From Stutzerimonas azotifigens (GTDB lineage Bacteria > Pseudomonadota > Gammaproteobacteria > Pseudomonadales > Pseudomonadaceae), in NCBI RefSeq assembly GCF_013522725.1, contig NZ_JAAMRF010000007.1:1-64000 (forward strand): 64,000 nt of DNA, read 5' to 3'. Within the stretch, counting starts at the first letter, position 1. Each line of letters begins with the position of its first letter. The translations under genes and the position numbers were made by a program. Under the pieces are notes generated by a model that searched no databases, was not told the origin of the DNA, and worked only from the letters and a program-made list of their open reading frames with translations. This document shows positions 35,497-46,221 of this stretch, in pieces.

Positions 35497-36822
35497 TCAT
35501 TCTCCTGACGGGTAAGTATCCGGCACGCCGTCCTGCTGGGGATCCTCAGGGCCGAGCGGGGTGACCGCGTCGGTCTGTTCGAACCACAGCAGGGCGTCGA
35601 ACTGATCGGCCAGCACGGCGCGAAAGTAGTGGCTGTGCAGCTCGGTCTCCGGCCTGTAAATGACGCCGATGGCGCGTTCGAGCCGGGCCTGAGCCAGCGC
35701 GCTGCGCAGCTCCGGGTCGCGGCCAGCGCGCCAGTCGGTCAGCGAGACCGGGTGACCGGCCTTGAGAAACAGCTGCTCCCAGCTGTCGGGACGCGAGGGC
35801 CTGACCTGTTTGACCTGCATCGGCTCGTCCCAGTTGCTGGCCGCGGCGACCCGACCGCGATCGGTGGCCATGCCGAGCAGCACGGCCTGGTTGCCGAAGG
35901 CGGTGCGGCAGAGTTCGCCGATGTTGAACTCCCCGCCCCAGCCCATGGCAGTGGCCGCCGCGTTGCCGATGTGCGAGTTGTGCGCCCAGACCACTGCCTT
36001 GGCATCGTCGCCACGATGTTCGAGCAGGGCCTTGAGTGTGTCGAACATGTGCCGGTCGCGCAGGTTCCAGGAGTCGTTCGAGCCGCGGTACATCGTCCGG
36101 TAATACTGTTCGGCCGCCATCACCACCCGTGCGTTCTGCTCGGCGTGGAAAAAGCCTTCGCCATCGGCCTGCATGTAGGTCAGGCGCTGGTCGAGCAGAT
36201 CGCGCAGCTGTGCGATCACCGCTTCTTCGCAAGACGGTTCGCCGAACAGAGTGACGTTGTGGCCGTACTCGGCCGGCTCGTGCTGCCAGGGCGTCAGGCA
36301 ACCGTATCGCCGTCGGGCAACGGCCGCGGCGTCAGGATCGACACGGTCGAGATAGCCGAGTACCTCGGTTAGCGAAGAACCCAGGCTGTATACGTCCAAC
36401 CCACGAAATTCGGCCTGTTCGTCGCCCTCGCGGTTGGCGTTGTACTGGCGTAACCAGTCGACGAATTCGGCCACCTCGCGGTTGCGCCACATCCAGGTGG
36501 GGAAGCGCTTGAAGGCCTCCTGGATCCAGGTCGAGGGCTTGCCTTGGCGTACGTGGCGGTCGATCTGCGCGGCGTCCGGCCAGTCGGCCTCGGCCGCGAC
36601 GATGCGGAAGCCGTGCTGCTCGATCAGCCTCCGGGTGATGGCCGCGCGGGCGCGGTAGAACTCCGAACTGCCATGGCTGGCTTCGCCGATCAGGACCACG
36701 CGAGCATCGGCAAAGCGGTCGAAAGACGAGGCGAATTCCGGGTCGTCCAGTGACGGAAGTGGCTCGCCTCGGTCGCGCAGCAGTTCGACCAGTTGATCTT
36801 CGTTGAGCTTGGGCGCATTCAT
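35497..36822 (-). CDS. Erythromycin-esterase-like hydrolase
   Basis: 441 residues from ATG 36822 (MNAPKLNEDQLVELLRDRG); GAGG lies nine bases upstream and the longer frame is unlikely. The EreA-type motif GEASHGSSEFYRARA is present, with WAHNSHIGNA further on. The family includes macrolide esterases, but most chromosomal members have unknown substrates. It is linked to the PRTase gene just downstream. No macrolide-resistance context is seen. Confidence 0.83.
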   Translation of the reverse strand: MNAPKLNEDQLVELLRDRGEPLPSLDDPEFASSFDRFADARVVLIGEASHGSSEFYRARAAITRRLIEQHGFRIVAAEADWPDAAQIDRHVRQGKPSTWIQEAFKRFPTWMWRNREVAEFVDWLRQYNANREGDEQAEFRGLDVYSLGSSLTEVLGYLDRVDPDAAAVARRRYGCLTPWQHEPAEYGHNVTLFGEPSCEEAVIAQLRDLLDQRLTYMQADGEGFFHAEQNARVVMAAEQYYRTMYRGSNDSWNLRDRHMFDTLKALLEHRGDDAKAVVWAHNSHIGNAAATAMGWGGEFNIGELCRTAFGNQAVLLGMATDRGRVAAASNWDEPMQVKQVRPSRPDSWEQLFLKAGHPVSLTDWRAGRDPELRSALAQARLERAIGVIYRPETELHSHYFRAVLADQFDALLWFEQTDAVTPLGPEDPQQDGVPDTYPSGE

Positions 36823-37129
36823 GATCTGCGGTCCTCTGGCCTGTTGTTCGGCTGACTCAAAGCCGTAGAGGCTTGTTCCGTCGGCTCGACGGAAGGCCCA
36901 CGGCAACGGCGAACTGGCTGCGCGCGGCGGGTACTAATTCAGGACAGGTCCGCGCTTCAGGCCCGTGAATGCAAGGCCGCTTCCTTGGCGGCATACAGGG
37001 CGAGTAGCGAAGACATGGCGTGGCGTGGCGTGAAGCGGCAGGCGGCGTAGTCGTGATGCAGCGGAACGCCCGGGTCAGGGATGCAGGCACGGCTGAGGCA
37101 GGGTTTCCCATGACTGAGAGGGCATTACA

Positions 37130-37357
37130 TTGACTACCTGGATCATTGCGTACAGCAAAGACGGCAACACCGCGATGCTGAAGACCGATTCCGAGCATAA
37201 GCCGGACATGGACCGCGCCGTCGAGCTGGTCACCGAGAAGGCCGAGAAGGAATACGTGGAGCAGGACGTCGAGCCAAAATCGGACGAGGAACAGACCCCG
37301 GCCACCCGCCTGGCTGATCGCTTCGGCATCACCATCACCGGCATTTCAGAGGCCTGA
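37130..37357 (+). CDS. Small hypothetical protein with a TTG start, 75 aa
   Basis: GAGAGG lies eight bases before TTG; an in-phase ATG is absent, and an out-of-phase ATG at 37110 reads straight into a stop. The protein is acidic and lysine-rich (VTEKAEKEYVEQDVEPKSDEEQ) with a beta-like start MTTWIIAYSKDG and end FGITITGI. I do not recognise a family. The 380 bases that follow (37358-37737) hold no gene that I can support. Confidence 0.55.
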   Translation: MTTWIIAYSKDGNTAMLKTDSEHKPDMDRAVELVTEKAEKEYVEQDVEPKSDEEQTPATRLADRFGITITGISEA

Positions 37358-37737
37358 GCCGACCGCACAGGTTCCGATATCCAGAACAGGTGCTGGCGTT
37401 GCCAGCGCTTGCTCTGTCAATCCCACGTGATCCACGAGCGCCGTCAGTCACGACCAGCAGCATATTGTCGTTCCGGACCGGCGGCGCCACACAAGGTAGA
37501 ACCATCGCCCGATGGGTTTGCGTACGCTTGTCAACAATCGGCGGCGACGGGCTGGCCTTACGGATCGGTAGCTTAGGCCTGCTCCACCAGCGCCTTGAAA
37601 CCTCATGCACTACGATTTATGGATGACGGTTCGAACGTTGCGTCAATATCCTTCTCCCTTAACTGCTGCAGCCATCCGAGTAAACCTTTCGATTCGAAGC
37701 GCTGCTACGGGCCCTGAAATGACGGAAGTGCCTGACC

Positions 37738-38649
37738 ATGCCTATGCATCAAGCTAAATCGCTGTTGCTGGAGCCACAAATCGGCGGAGGCTATGTCCGT
37801 GCCCGGAATGCAAAGGGCTCTGCGCTGCAATCAGCAACCTTGTTCGACGGCCTGGTCACCGTAGATCATCGGCGCTGGGCCTGCCATGAAGCCGAGCTGA
37901 GCTGGACCGCGCCGCAGCATGTAGTGATTCTCACGGAGCGCGGGGCGACGGCCAAGACACATATCCGCAGCAGCTCGACACTTTCCTATCAGGGACGAGA
38001 CCGGCCCGGCGCGATCAGTTTCGTACCAGCAGGCGTAGAGCGCCGCGGGTATTTCCTAGATGCCGACCTGATTTATACCGCGCTGTGGATCGATCCATCG
38101 CTGACTTTTCCTGGATGTCCGAGACTTGCCGAGCTGCCTATGCGGATCAACGGCGGCGACACTGTCATCCACTCGCTGCTATGTGCGCTCAGTACCGAAA
38201 TGGCCATCGGCTACACCCCGGAGACCAGCTACCTGGAGCACCTGGTGGCGCTGGTAGGGCTGCGTATGGGCCGCACTGAGGCGGAAGAGACGGGCCGGGG
38301 AAGGCTTGGCCGCCCGTTACTTAGGCGCCTGGCCGACTACATCGACACCAGAATCGAAGGCAGCATTTCGCTGACTGCGCTGGCGCGAATCGCTGAAATG
38401 CCGGTCGATACGTTTGCGCGTCATTTCAAGGCGGAGACCGGCATGGCCCCTTATACCTTCGTGATCAGACGTCGAGTCCATTGTGCCGAGAACCTGCTGC
38501 GCAACAGTACGATGCCGATTGCCAGCATGGCGTTGGAGCTGGGCTTTTCCAGTCAGAGTCACTTCACCTCGACCTTCAAGCGCATCACCGGCACCACGCC
38601 CAACGCCTATCGGCAACAGACTTCCCGAATCCTGACAACCTGCTCCTGA
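37738..38649 (+). CDS. AraC-family transcriptional regulator
   Basis: 303 residues. An N-terminal cupin-like sensing part leads to two C-terminal helix-turn-helix motifs (SLTALARIAEMPVDTFARHFKAETG and MPIASMALELGFSSQSHFTSTFKRITGTTPNAYR). The second motif matches the AraC signature. It lies 67 bases before the aldehyde dehydrogenase operon on the same strand and probably controls it. Confidence 0.85.
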   Translation: MPMHQAKSLLLEPQIGGGYVRARNAKGSALQSATLFDGLVTVDHRRWACHEAELSWTAPQHVVILTERGATAKTHIRSSSTLSYQGRDRPGAISFVPAGVERRGYFLDADLIYTALWIDPSLTFPGCPRLAELPMRINGGDTVIHSLLCALSTEMAIGYTPETSYLEHLVALVGLRMGRTEAEETGRGRLGRPLLRRLADYIDTRIEGSISLTALARIAEMPVDTFARHFKAETGMAPYTFVIRRRVHCAENLLRNSTMPIASMALELGFSSQSHFTSTFKRITGTTPNAYRQQTSRILTTCS

Positions 38650-38716
38650 TACCTGAAAGAACGGCGCCGCCCGCTTGGAGATACTCCCATCCAGCCGTTC
38701 GACTCGGGAGACAGAC

Positions 38717-39370
38717 ATGGACGACATAGATCCACCGCGCCCCACGCGACGCGCCATATTGCAGGCAGGGGCGGCCGCCAGCCTGCTCTGGGTGACCGGC
38801 GGGCGAACCCAGGTCCACGCCTCACCCACCAATGCCGCTTCGACTGCCGCCCCGGTACCGTCGCGTGCGCTCACCTTGCGCATCAACGGTAACGAACAGG
38901 CGCTGGAACTGGACCCACGCACTACGTTGTTGGATGCGCTGCGACATCACCTTGGTATGACCGGCTCGAAGAAGGGCTGTGACCATGGTCAATGCGGTGC
39001 CTGCACCGTATTGGTCAATGGGCGGCGAATCAACGCCTGCCTGAGCCTTGCCGTGATGCATGAAGGGGATGAGATCACCACCATCGAAGGCTTGGCCAAC
39101 GACGACGTCCTGCACCCTCTGCAGGCCGCGTTCATCAAACGCGATGGCTTTCAATGTGGCTACTGCACGCCGGGGCAGATCTGCTCGGCGGTTGGCATGC
39201 TGCAGGAAGTCCGGGCGGGGTGGCCCAGCCACGTCAGTGCAAACGTGGCGGCCAAACAAGCCACCCTGACTGACGAAGAGATTCGTGAGCGCATGAGCGG
39301 GAACCTGTGTCGCTGCGCTGCCTATCCCAACATTGTCGCGGCCATTCGCGACGCCGCCGAGGAGAGCTGA
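38717..39370 (+). CDS. paoA: Aldehyde dehydrogenase iron-sulfur subunit, PaoA-type
   Basis: 217 residues from ATG 38717 with GGGAG upstream. A twin-arginine signal ([17 protein letters not shown], Arg11-Arg12) sends the folded complex to the periplasm. Two 2Fe-2S sites are visible: CDHGQCGAC...C in the plant-type fold and CGYCTPGQ...CRCAAYPN. This is the small subunit of xanthine-oxidase-family molybdenum hydroxylases; Tat-carrying versions are the PaoABC aldehyde oxidoreductases. It is first of three coupled genes. Confidence 0.88.
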   Translation: MDDIDPPRPTRRAILQAGAAASLLWVTGGRTQVHASPTNAASTAAPVPSRALTLRINGNEQALELDPRTTLLDALRHHLGMTGSKKGCDHGQCGACTVLVNGRRINACLSLAVMHEGDEITTIEGLANDDVLHPLQAAFIKRDGFQCGYCTPGQICSAVGMLQEVRAGWPSHVSANVAAKQATLTDEEIRERMSGNLCRCAAYPNIVAAIRDAAEES

Positions 39371-39374
39371 CGCC

Positions 39375-40364
39375 ATGCAGTCTTTCAGTTACGAACGTGC
39401 AGTTGAGCCCGCCGCTGCCGTGAGCGCTGTGGTTGCGCAGCCACAGGCGCGCTTCATCAGTGGCGGCACCAACCTGCTCGACCTGATGAAACTCGGCATC
39501 GAGACGCCCACGCATCTGATCGACGTCAGCCGTCTACCGCTTGCCTGGATCGAAGAGACTAGCGACGGTGGGCTGCGCATCGGCGCACAAGTGCGTAACA
39601 GCGATCTGGCCGCCGACAGTCGGGTACGCAACCGCTACCCGTTGCTGGCCCAGGCGTTACTGGCCGGAGCTTCAGGGCAAATACGCAACAAGGCCTCGAC
39701 GGCAGGCAATCTGCTGCAACGCACACGTTGCCCGTACTTCTACGACCCGACGATGGCCTGCAACAAACGCAGCCCAGGCGCCGGCTGCGGGGCATTGCAT
39801 GGGCACAACCGAACGAACGCGGTTCTGGGCGTCAGTGAAGCCTGCATCGCGGCTCATCCCTCTGACATGGCAGTGGCGATGACAGCCTTGGGTGCGCGAG
39901 TTGAAACCATTGGACCGAGCGGACAAACAGGTTTCATCGAGCTGGACGAACTGTACCGCTTGCCAGGTGACACACCGCACATCGAGACCCAGCTGGCGCA
40001 TGGCGAAATGATCGTGGCGGTAGAACTTCCCGCCGCGCCACCGGGTAGACAGTTCTATCGCAAGGTTCGCGACCGCTCCTCCTACGCCTTCGCGCTGGTG
40101 TCGGTAGCGGTGGCCGTCGATGTCCGCGACGGGCAAGTACGCGATGCGCGCATCGCACTGGGCGGTGTAGCTCCCAAGCCGTGGCGGGCCAAGGCAGCTG
40201 AGCAGGCGCTCATTGGCCAGCCGCCTGACGCCGAAGCCTTTGAGCGCGCGGCCGAGGCTGCGCTCGCGGGTGCCCAGGGGCATGGCGGCAACGACTTCAA
40301 GATTCCTCTGGCCAAACGGACCTTGCGTCAGGTCCTGACCACCGCAGCCCAGCAGCGAGCATGA
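39375..40364 (+). CDS. paoB: Aldehyde dehydrogenase FAD-binding subunit, PaoB-type
   Basis: 329 residues. The FAD site appears as [24 protein letters not shown] and [11 protein letters not shown] cysteine-rich insert ([23 protein letters not shown]) is the extra 4Fe-4S cluster site of PaoB/YagS. It starts four bases after paoA and its stop overlaps the start of paoC (ATGA). Confidence 0.88.
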   Translation: MQSFSYERAVEPAAAVSAVVAQPQARFISGGTNLLDLMKLGIETPTHLIDVSRLPLAWIEETSDGGLRIGAQVRNSDLAADSRVRNRYPLLAQALLAGASGQIRNKASTAGNLLQRTRCPYFYDPTMACNKRSPGAGCGALHGHNRTNAVLGVSEACIAAHPSDMAVAMTALGARVETIGPSGQTGFIELDELYRLPGDTPHIETQLAHGEMIVAVELPAAPPGRQFYRKVRDRSSYAFALVSVAVAVDVRDGQVRDARIALGGVAPKPWRAKAAEQALIGQPPDAEAFERAAEAALAGAQGHGGNDFKIPLAKRTLRQVLTTAAQQRA

Positions 40365-42619
40365 CGATGAGTACATTCAGACACACCCAAGCGCTTGCCG
40401 ACGGCCCCATCGGCCAGCCGGTGGACCGGATCGACGGCCGTCTGAAAGTCACGGGACGCGCCACTTATGCCTACGAACAGGACGAAATGGGGCCTGCCGC
40501 CTATGGCTATATCCTCGGCGCGACCATCGCCACAGGGCGTATCGACGATATCGACACCCGGCAGGCGGAGCGCGCGCCGGGTGTCCTGTATGTCATGACC
40601 TATCGCAATGCGCCGCCACAGCCAGCGTTCGGCCCACCGCTGACGCCGACTCCCGCAGAGGTTTTCACCCGGGCCCGCCCAGTGTTGGCGACTGACCGTA
40701 TCCGCTACTACGACGAGCCGGTTGCGCTGGTGGTGGCGCTGACGTTCGAAGCGGCTCGCTCGGCCGCCAGCTTGATCCGTGTGCGCTATACGGCGGAGCG
40801 GGGCGACCACGATCTCTTTTCCCGACTGTCCGAGGCTTATACTCCGACACGAACCAACGCCGGGCTTCAGACTGACAGCGCCGTCGGCGACTTCGATACG
40901 GGGTTCGAGGCAGCACCGGTGAAGCTCGATGTTACCTACTACACGCCATACCAGAGCCATAACCCGATGGAGCCGCATGCTTCCATTGCGAGCTGGGCGG
41001 GAAATGACCTGACGCTCTATACCTCGGCACAGACGCTGGCGAACTTCCGAGGCGGACTAGCCAATACGTTGGGAATCCCGCGGGAAAGGATCAGAGTGGT
41101 CAGCCCCTACGTCGGCGGCGGTTTTGGCGCCAAGCTGATCATTCATCCCGATGCGGTACTCGCGGCATTCGCAGCGCGGGTATTGCAGCGGCCCGTCAAG
41201 GTAGCCCTGACCCGCCAGCAGATGTACGCCAATGCCGGCCACCGCGCCGCGATGCAGCACCAGGTACGGCTGGGCGCGGACAGCACTGGCAAGCTGCTGG
41301 CAATAGGGTATGACGTCTGGTCGGCGACCTCGCGTTTCGAGGAGTTCTGTGAGCAAACGGCGGTTTTTGCCCGCTCCCTATACGCCGCGCCTAGCCGTCT
41401 GACACGTCACCGCCTGGTGCCGGTCGACCTCAACCGTGGAGAGTGGATGCGCTCGCCGGGGGAAGCTCCGGGCATGCTGGCTTTCGAAAGCGCCATGGAT
41501 GAACTGGCTGAGCGCTTAAACCAAGATCCGATTGACGTGCGTGTGCTCAATGAGCCCGAGATCGATCCTGAACGCGGTGTGCCCTTCGCCACGCGCAGCC
41601 TGGTGGCTTGCATGCGCACCGGGGCCGAGCGCTTCGGCTGGAACAACCGCAACCCCGCGCCAGGCCGCGTAAGGGAAGGACGCAGGTTGATCGGAATGGG
41701 CATGGCTGCCGCAATCCGGCCCAATTACCTAGGGGCGTCCCGAGCTCAGGTGAGCATGAGCCCGACAGGGCGTGTGCTCGTGCGTCTGGACATGACCGAT
41801 ATCGGTACGGGGACCTATACCATCCTCACGCAGGTCGCGGCACAGAGCCTTGGTGTGCCCATGTCCAGTGTACAGGTGCAACTGGGCGATAGCCGCTTCC
41901 CCCAGACGGCGGGTTCCGGAGGTTCCTGGGGCGCGGCCAGTGCGGGTTCGGCCGTGGAAGACGCTTGCCAGAGATTGAAGCAGCAGCTTATCCAGGTGGC
42001 GGGTGTGCCCTACAGCGACGGCCAGGCACAGTTCGCCGGAGGGCGGATAATTGCGAGCGGCCGCTCGGAGCGCCTTACCGATCTGATGATGCGAGCCGCC
42101 CCCACGGGGTTGCAGGCAGAGGGTAGCGTCGGGCCGATGGGCGACTCTTACAAGAATTACTCCCAGCACTCGAACGGCGCCCATTTCGTGGAGGTGTCGG
42201 TCGACATGGATACCGGCGAAATACGCATGCGTCGCATGCTGTCGGTCATTGCGGCCGGACGCATCCTCAATCCGAAAACCGCCCGTTCACAGATACTGGG
42301 CGGGATGACCTGGGGCATCGGCGCCGCGCTGATGGAGCAGACGCTACTGGATACACGGCACGGTCATTTCATCAATCATGACCTGGCCGAGTACCTGATA
42401 CCGGTCAACGGCGACATCGCGGACATGGACGTGGTGTTCCTCGAAGAAGCCGATGAAAAGGCCAATGTGCTGGGCATCAAGGGGCTCGGCGAACTGGGCG
42501 TCTGTGGTGCCGGCGCGGCCGTCGCCAACGCGGTGTACAACGCGACGGGCATCCGAGTGCGTGAGTTTCCACTCAGTATCGACAAGCTGCTGCCAGCGCT
42601 TGCGGCCCGGGATTGGTGA
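40361..42619 (+). CDS. paoC: Aldehyde dehydrogenase molybdenum-binding subunit, PaoC-type
   Basis: 752 residues, catalytic subunit with the molybdopterin cytosine dinucleotide site. The family landmarks [24 protein letters not shown] and the C-terminal [18 protein letters not shown] (containing the catalytic glutamate) are present. It overlaps paoB by four bases. E. coli has paoD next, needed for cofactor insertion; here no paoD follows, so a chromosomal maturase elsewhere must serve. Substrates are likely aromatic aldehydes. Confidence 0.88.
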   Translation: MTMSTFRHTQALADGPIGQPVDRIDGRLKVTGRATYAYEQDEMGPAAYGYILGATIATGRIDDIDTRQAERAPGVLYVMTYRNAPPQPAFGPPLTPTPAEVFTRARPVLATDRIRYYDEPVALVVALTFEAARSAASLIRVRYTAERGDHDLFSRLSEAYTPTRTNAGLQTDSAVGDFDTGFEAAPVKLDVTYYTPYQSHNPMEPHASIASWAGNDLTLYTSAQTLANFRGGLANTLGIPRERIRVVSPYVGGGFGAKLIIHPDAVLAAFAARVLQRPVKVALTRQQMYANAGHRAAMQHQVRLGADSTGKLLAIGYDVWSATSRFEEFCEQTAVFARSLYAAPSRLTRHRLVPVDLNRGEWMRSPGEAPGMLAFESAMDELAERLNQDPIDVRVLNEPEIDPERGVPFATRSLVACMRTGAERFGWNNRNPAPGRVREGRRLIGMGMAAAIRPNYLGASRAQVSMSPTGRVLVRLDMTDIGTGTYTILTQVAAQSLGVPMSSVQVQLGDSRFPQTAGSGGSWGAASAGSAVEDACQRLKQQLIQVAGVPYSDGQAQFAGGRIIASGRSERLTDLMMRAAPTGLQAEGSVGPMGDSYKNYSQHSNGAHFVEVSVDMDTGEIRMRRMLSVIAAGRILNPKTARSQILGGMTWGIGAALMEQTLLDTRHGHFINHDLAEYLIPVNGDIADMDVVFLEEADEKANVLGIKGLGELGVCGAGAAVANAVYNATGIRVREFPLSIDKLLPALAARDW

Positions 42620-42875
42620 GCGGGCGGCCTGCGCCTCAGACGGTTCGGCCGTGTTTAGCCACGGCGTGGTCCATCTCAGACGTCGTTACGCGTGCAGACA
42701 CGCCTGCTTTGCAACGGAGCGTATTGCGGGCGATGACCTGAGGGCTTAGGCAGCGGTAGCGCCGTAAGGCGGTCGCGGCATCAGAGTCGATGCGGGTGGG
42801 ATCGAGCGCCTCGCGCAGCTAAAGCCCGGACCGTAGACGTGTGCGGCTGATTCAGCGCGTAGAGCCCATGGGTTT

Positions 42876-43556
42876 TTACTTGGGGGGCTCGGCCGTGCCA
42901 ACGGCCCACACGCCATTGTCACCCACCACGAACAGGCGCCGGCCCGGCTCGGCGCCAACGTCCATCGCTCCGGTGAACTCCCCGAACGCCGGCAGCAGGC
43001 TGACCTGCGGCTCGATGCTGAAGCAGGGCAGGCGCAGGCGTTGCCGGCCCTTGCCGTGCAGGCAGAAGGCCGGATGCAGGTGCCCGGCCAGCACCGCGTG
43101 GGTGGGGTGTGGACGCGGCTCGTGCTGCAGCGCGAAAGGTCCACGCAGCAGCGGTTCGTCGACGACCTCGACGGCAAGATCATCGGGCGGATCGCCGGCG
43201 CGTTGGTCATGGTTGCCGCGCACCAGTGTCAGCCGCAGCTCGGGATAGGTCTGTCGCCACTGGCGCAGCGCCGCAAGCGTCGCCTCGCCCCGGGATGCGG
43301 GCGCATGGAGAAAATCGCCGAGAAAGATGATCTCGCGACAGGGATAGCGGGCCAACAGCCTATCGAGCCGTTGCAGGTTGGCGGCGGTGGTGCCGTGGGG
43401 GACCGGTTGGCCCAGTCGACGATAGGCTGCGGCCTTGCCGAAGTGGATGTCGGCAATCAGCAGCGCGCGCTGCTCGGGCCAGTAGAGAGCCTTGTCGGCC
43501 AACAGCCAGAGTTCGGTGCCGGCGTGTTCGATGCGCAGGTGTTCGGTCATCGGCAC
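42876..43556 (-). CDS. pdeM: Ligase-associated DNA damage response endonuclease
   Basis: 226-residue calcineurin-like phosphoesterase: ADIHFGK, GDFLHAP, VRGNHDQ and AGHLHPAF carry the two-metal site. It is the last gene of the ligase-associated repair operon, 33 bases after the helicase gene. The stretch 42620-42875 to its left holds no gene. Confidence 0.88.
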   Translation of the reverse strand: MPMTEHLRIEHAGTELWLLADKALYWPEQRALLIADIHFGKAAAYRRLGQPVPHGTTAANLQRLDRLLARYPCREIIFLGDFLHAPASRGEATLAALRQWRQTYPELRLTLVRGNHDQRAGDPPDDLAVEVVDEPLLRGPFALQHEPRPHPTHAVLAGHLHPAFCLHGKGRQRLRLPCFSIEPQVSLLPAFGEFTGAMDVGAEPGRRLFVVGDNGVWAVGTAEPPK

Positions 43557-43589
43557 AGTCTACCGTCGGGTCGGCCGATTGGGCGCGGC

Positions 43590-46157
43590 TCAGGCAACGG
43601 GCTTTTTCCGCCTGGGCGTGCCGTCCTTGCTCACCCGAGGCTTGCGCTTGGGTGCGGTGTCGCGCTCGACATTCAGCGGAGCCGAAGGCTCGGGCCGGTA
43701 GCCGCCAGGGCCTGCTGCCTTTTCCAGATCCGCGACCATGCGGCGGATGCGGTCGGCGAGTTTTTCGGAGCTCATGCTTTCGCGAAAGCGCTCGACCATC
43801 AGCGGAAACCCCAGCGGCGTGGTGCGCTTGATCGCATGCAGGTCAAGCCTCCGGGCCCTGAGGCGTGCCAGGGTCTGCTCCAGCCGACGGACATCCAGCT
43901 CCTGGCGCAGCACTTCCTGCTGGGCCTGGTCGAGCAGCAGGTTCTGCGGGTCGTACTGGCGAAACACGTCGAAGAACAGGCCGCTGGATGCCTGGAGCTG
44001 TCGGGCGCTCTTTTGCGCGCCCGGATAACCGGAAAACACCAATCCGGCGATTCGGGCGATTTCGCGAAAGCGCCGGCGGGCCAGCTCGCCTGCGTTGAGG
44101 CTGCCGAGCACGTCGTGCAAGAGGTTGTCGCTTGTCAGCAATTCGGGCGTGAGCCAGTGGGACCAGTCGACCTCGGTCGCGCTGAGTAGCTCCAGCCCGT
44201 AGTCGTTCACGGCAATGGAGAAGGTCAGCGGCGTGCGTTGTGCGATGCGCCAGGCGATCAGGCTGGCCAGTCCCAGGTGCACATGGCGGCCGGCGAAGGG
44301 ATAGAGAAACAAGTGCCAGCCCTCGCGGGACTTGAGCGTTTCGGCCAGCAGCGTGTCTTCGGCCGGCAGCCCCGACCAGGCCAGTTGCACCTGCAGGAGC
44401 GGTTGCACCAGGCGCATCTCGGGGCTGTTGAACTCGCCCCTGGCGGCCGATGCGAGGCGCCTGACCACGGCGTCTGCCAGCTCGCTCGACAGTGGCATGC
44501 GTCCGCCGTTCCAGCGCGGCACCGCCGCCTTGCGCCCCGTGGCGCGCTTCACGAAGGCGGTCATGTTCTCGACCCGGACCAGCTCCAGCAGCCGCCCGGC
44601 GAACAGGAAGCAATCGCCGGGGCGCAGACGGGCGATGAAGCCTTCCTCGACGCTGCCCAACGAGCCGCCCGGGCCGCCCTTGGCCCAGTACTTCACGTGC
44701 AGGCTGGAGTCGCTGACGATGGTGCCGATGCTCATCCGATGGCGCAGCGCGACGCGGCGGCTCGGTACCTTCCAGACGCCGTTCTCGTCGGGTTCGACCC
44801 GCTGGTAGTCGGGGTAGGCGGTGAGCGAATGGCCGCCGTGGCGCACGAATGCCAGCGCCCAGTCCCATTCGGCGTCCGACAGCGTGCGATACGACCAGGC
44901 GGTGCGCACCTCAGCGCGCAACTCGTCGGGCCTGAAGCCGCCGCCAAGGGCCATGCTGACCAGGTGCTGGACGAGCACGTCGAGCGGCTTGTCCGGCGCT
45001 TCGCGACCTTCGATACGGCGTTCGGCCACCGCGTCCTGGGCCGCGGCGGCTTCCACCAGCTCCAGGCTGTTGGTCGGCACCAGGGTGATGCGCGATACGC
45101 GCCCCGGCGCATGGCCGGAGCGCCCGGCCCGTTGCAACAGCCGCGCGATGCCTTTGGGCGAGCCGATCTGCAAAACGCGCTCGACCGGCAGGAAGTCCAC
45201 CCCCAGATCGAGGCTGGAGGTACACACCACGGCCTTCAATGCGCCCTGTTTCAGGCCCAGCTCCACCCAGTCGCGCACCTCTCGCGACAGCGAACCGTGG
45301 TGCAGGGCGACCAGCCCGGCCCAGTCCGGACGCTCGTCCAGCAGCGCCTGGTACCAGAGCTCCGATTGCGAACGGGTGTTGGTGAAGACCAGCGAGGTGG
45401 ACGCGACATCGATCTCTGCGACCACCTGCCCGAGCATGCGCAGGCCGAGATGGCCGGCCCAGGGGAAACGCTCCACTGCCGGCGGCAGCAGCGTATCGAT
45501 CTTCAGATCCTTGGCGACCCGGCCCTGCACCAGGCGGCCACGGCCGTCGGGCAGCAGCACGTCCAAGGCGTCGGGCTGATTTCCCAGGGTGGCCGACAGC
45601 CCCCACACCATCAGCTGCGGATGCCACAGGCGCAGCCGGGCCAGCGCCAGCTGCAGCTGCACGCCGCGCTTGTTGCCGAGCAGTTCGTGCCACTCGTCGA
45701 CGATCACCATGCCTATCTGCCCGAAAGCCTGGCGAGCATTGGCGCGGGTGAGCAGGAGCGTCAGGCTTTCCGGTGTGGTGACCAGCGCGGTAGGGAGCCG
45801 GCGCCCTTGCCTGGCGCGCTCGCTACTGGAGGTGTCGCCGGTACGCAGGCCTACGCTCCAGTCCAGGCCAAGGTCGTCCAGCGGCGCCTGCAGCGCCCGA
45901 GCGGTGTCGGCCGCCAGGGCGCGCATCGGGGTGATCCAGAGGACGGTCAGGGGCGCTGGCTGCGAGCCTTTCGTCGCGGGCCGCGCGTTACCGGCGAACC
46001 GGGCCAATGCGCCAAGCCAGACCGCGTAGGTCTTGCCGGTGCCCGTGGTGGCATGCAGCAGCCCCGACTCGCCGGCCTCGACCGCCGACCAGACCTCGCG
46101 CTGGAAGGGGAAGGGCTGCCAGCCCTTGCTGGCGAACCAGTCCTCGCTCAGGGTCAC
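43590..46157 (-). CDS. Ligase-associated DNA damage response DEXH-box helicase (Lhr type)
   Basis: 855 residues from GTG 46157, which lies eight bases after GGGAG; another GTG at 46163 is close. It carries helicase motifs [16 protein letters not shown] (Walker A), VDEWHE (DExH) and [12 protein letters not shown] (motif VI), and then the long Lhr-type C-terminal region. It acts with the ATP-dependent ligase, exonuclease and PdeM in a mycobacterial-like repair pathway. Between the ligase stop and this start there are about 64 bases. Confidence 0.88.
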   Translation of the reverse strand: MTLSEDWFASKGWQPFPFQREVWSAVEAGESGLLHATTGTGKTYAVWLGALARFAGNARPATKGSQPAPLTVLWITPMRALAADTARALQAPLDDLGLDWSVGLRTGDTSSSERARQGRRLPTALVTTPESLTLLLTRANARQAFGQIGMVIVDEWHELLGNKRGVQLQLALARLRLWHPQLMVWGLSATLGNQPDALDVLLPDGRGRLVQGRVAKDLKIDTLLPPAVERFPWAGHLGLRMLGQVVAEIDVASTSLVFTNTRSQSELWYQALLDERPDWAGLVALHHGSLSREVRDWVELGLKQGALKAVVCTSSLDLGVDFLPVERVLQIGSPKGIARLLQRAGRSGHAPGRVSRITLVPTNSLELVEAAAAQDAVAERRIEGREAPDKPLDVLVQHLVSMALGGGFRPDELRAEVRTAWSYRTLSDAEWDWALAFVRHGGHSLTAYPDYQRVEPDENGVWKVPSRRVALRHRMSIGTIVSDSSLHVKYWAKGGPGGSLGSVEEGFIARLRPGDCFLFAGRLLELVRVENMTAFVKRATGRKAAVPRWNGGRMPLSSELADAVVRRLASAARGEFNSPEMRLVQPLLQVQLAWSGLPAEDTLLAETLKSREGWHLFLYPFAGRHVHLGLASLIAWRIAQRTPLTFSIAVNDYGLELLSATEVDWSHWLTPELLTSDNLLHDVLGSLNAGELARRRFREIARIAGLVFSGYPGAQKSARQLQASSGLFFDVFRQYDPQNLLLDQAQQEVLRQELDVRRLEQTLARLRARRLDLHAIKRTTPLGFPLMVERFRESMSSEKLADRIRRMVADLEKAAGPGGYRPEPSAPLNVERDTAPKRKPRVSKDGTPRRKKPVA

Positions 46158-46221
46158 CGACACGTCTCCCGAACCGGGGCCGGCCTTTTCCGCGAATGGT
46201 GTCGAAAACCCACGGCCCGAT

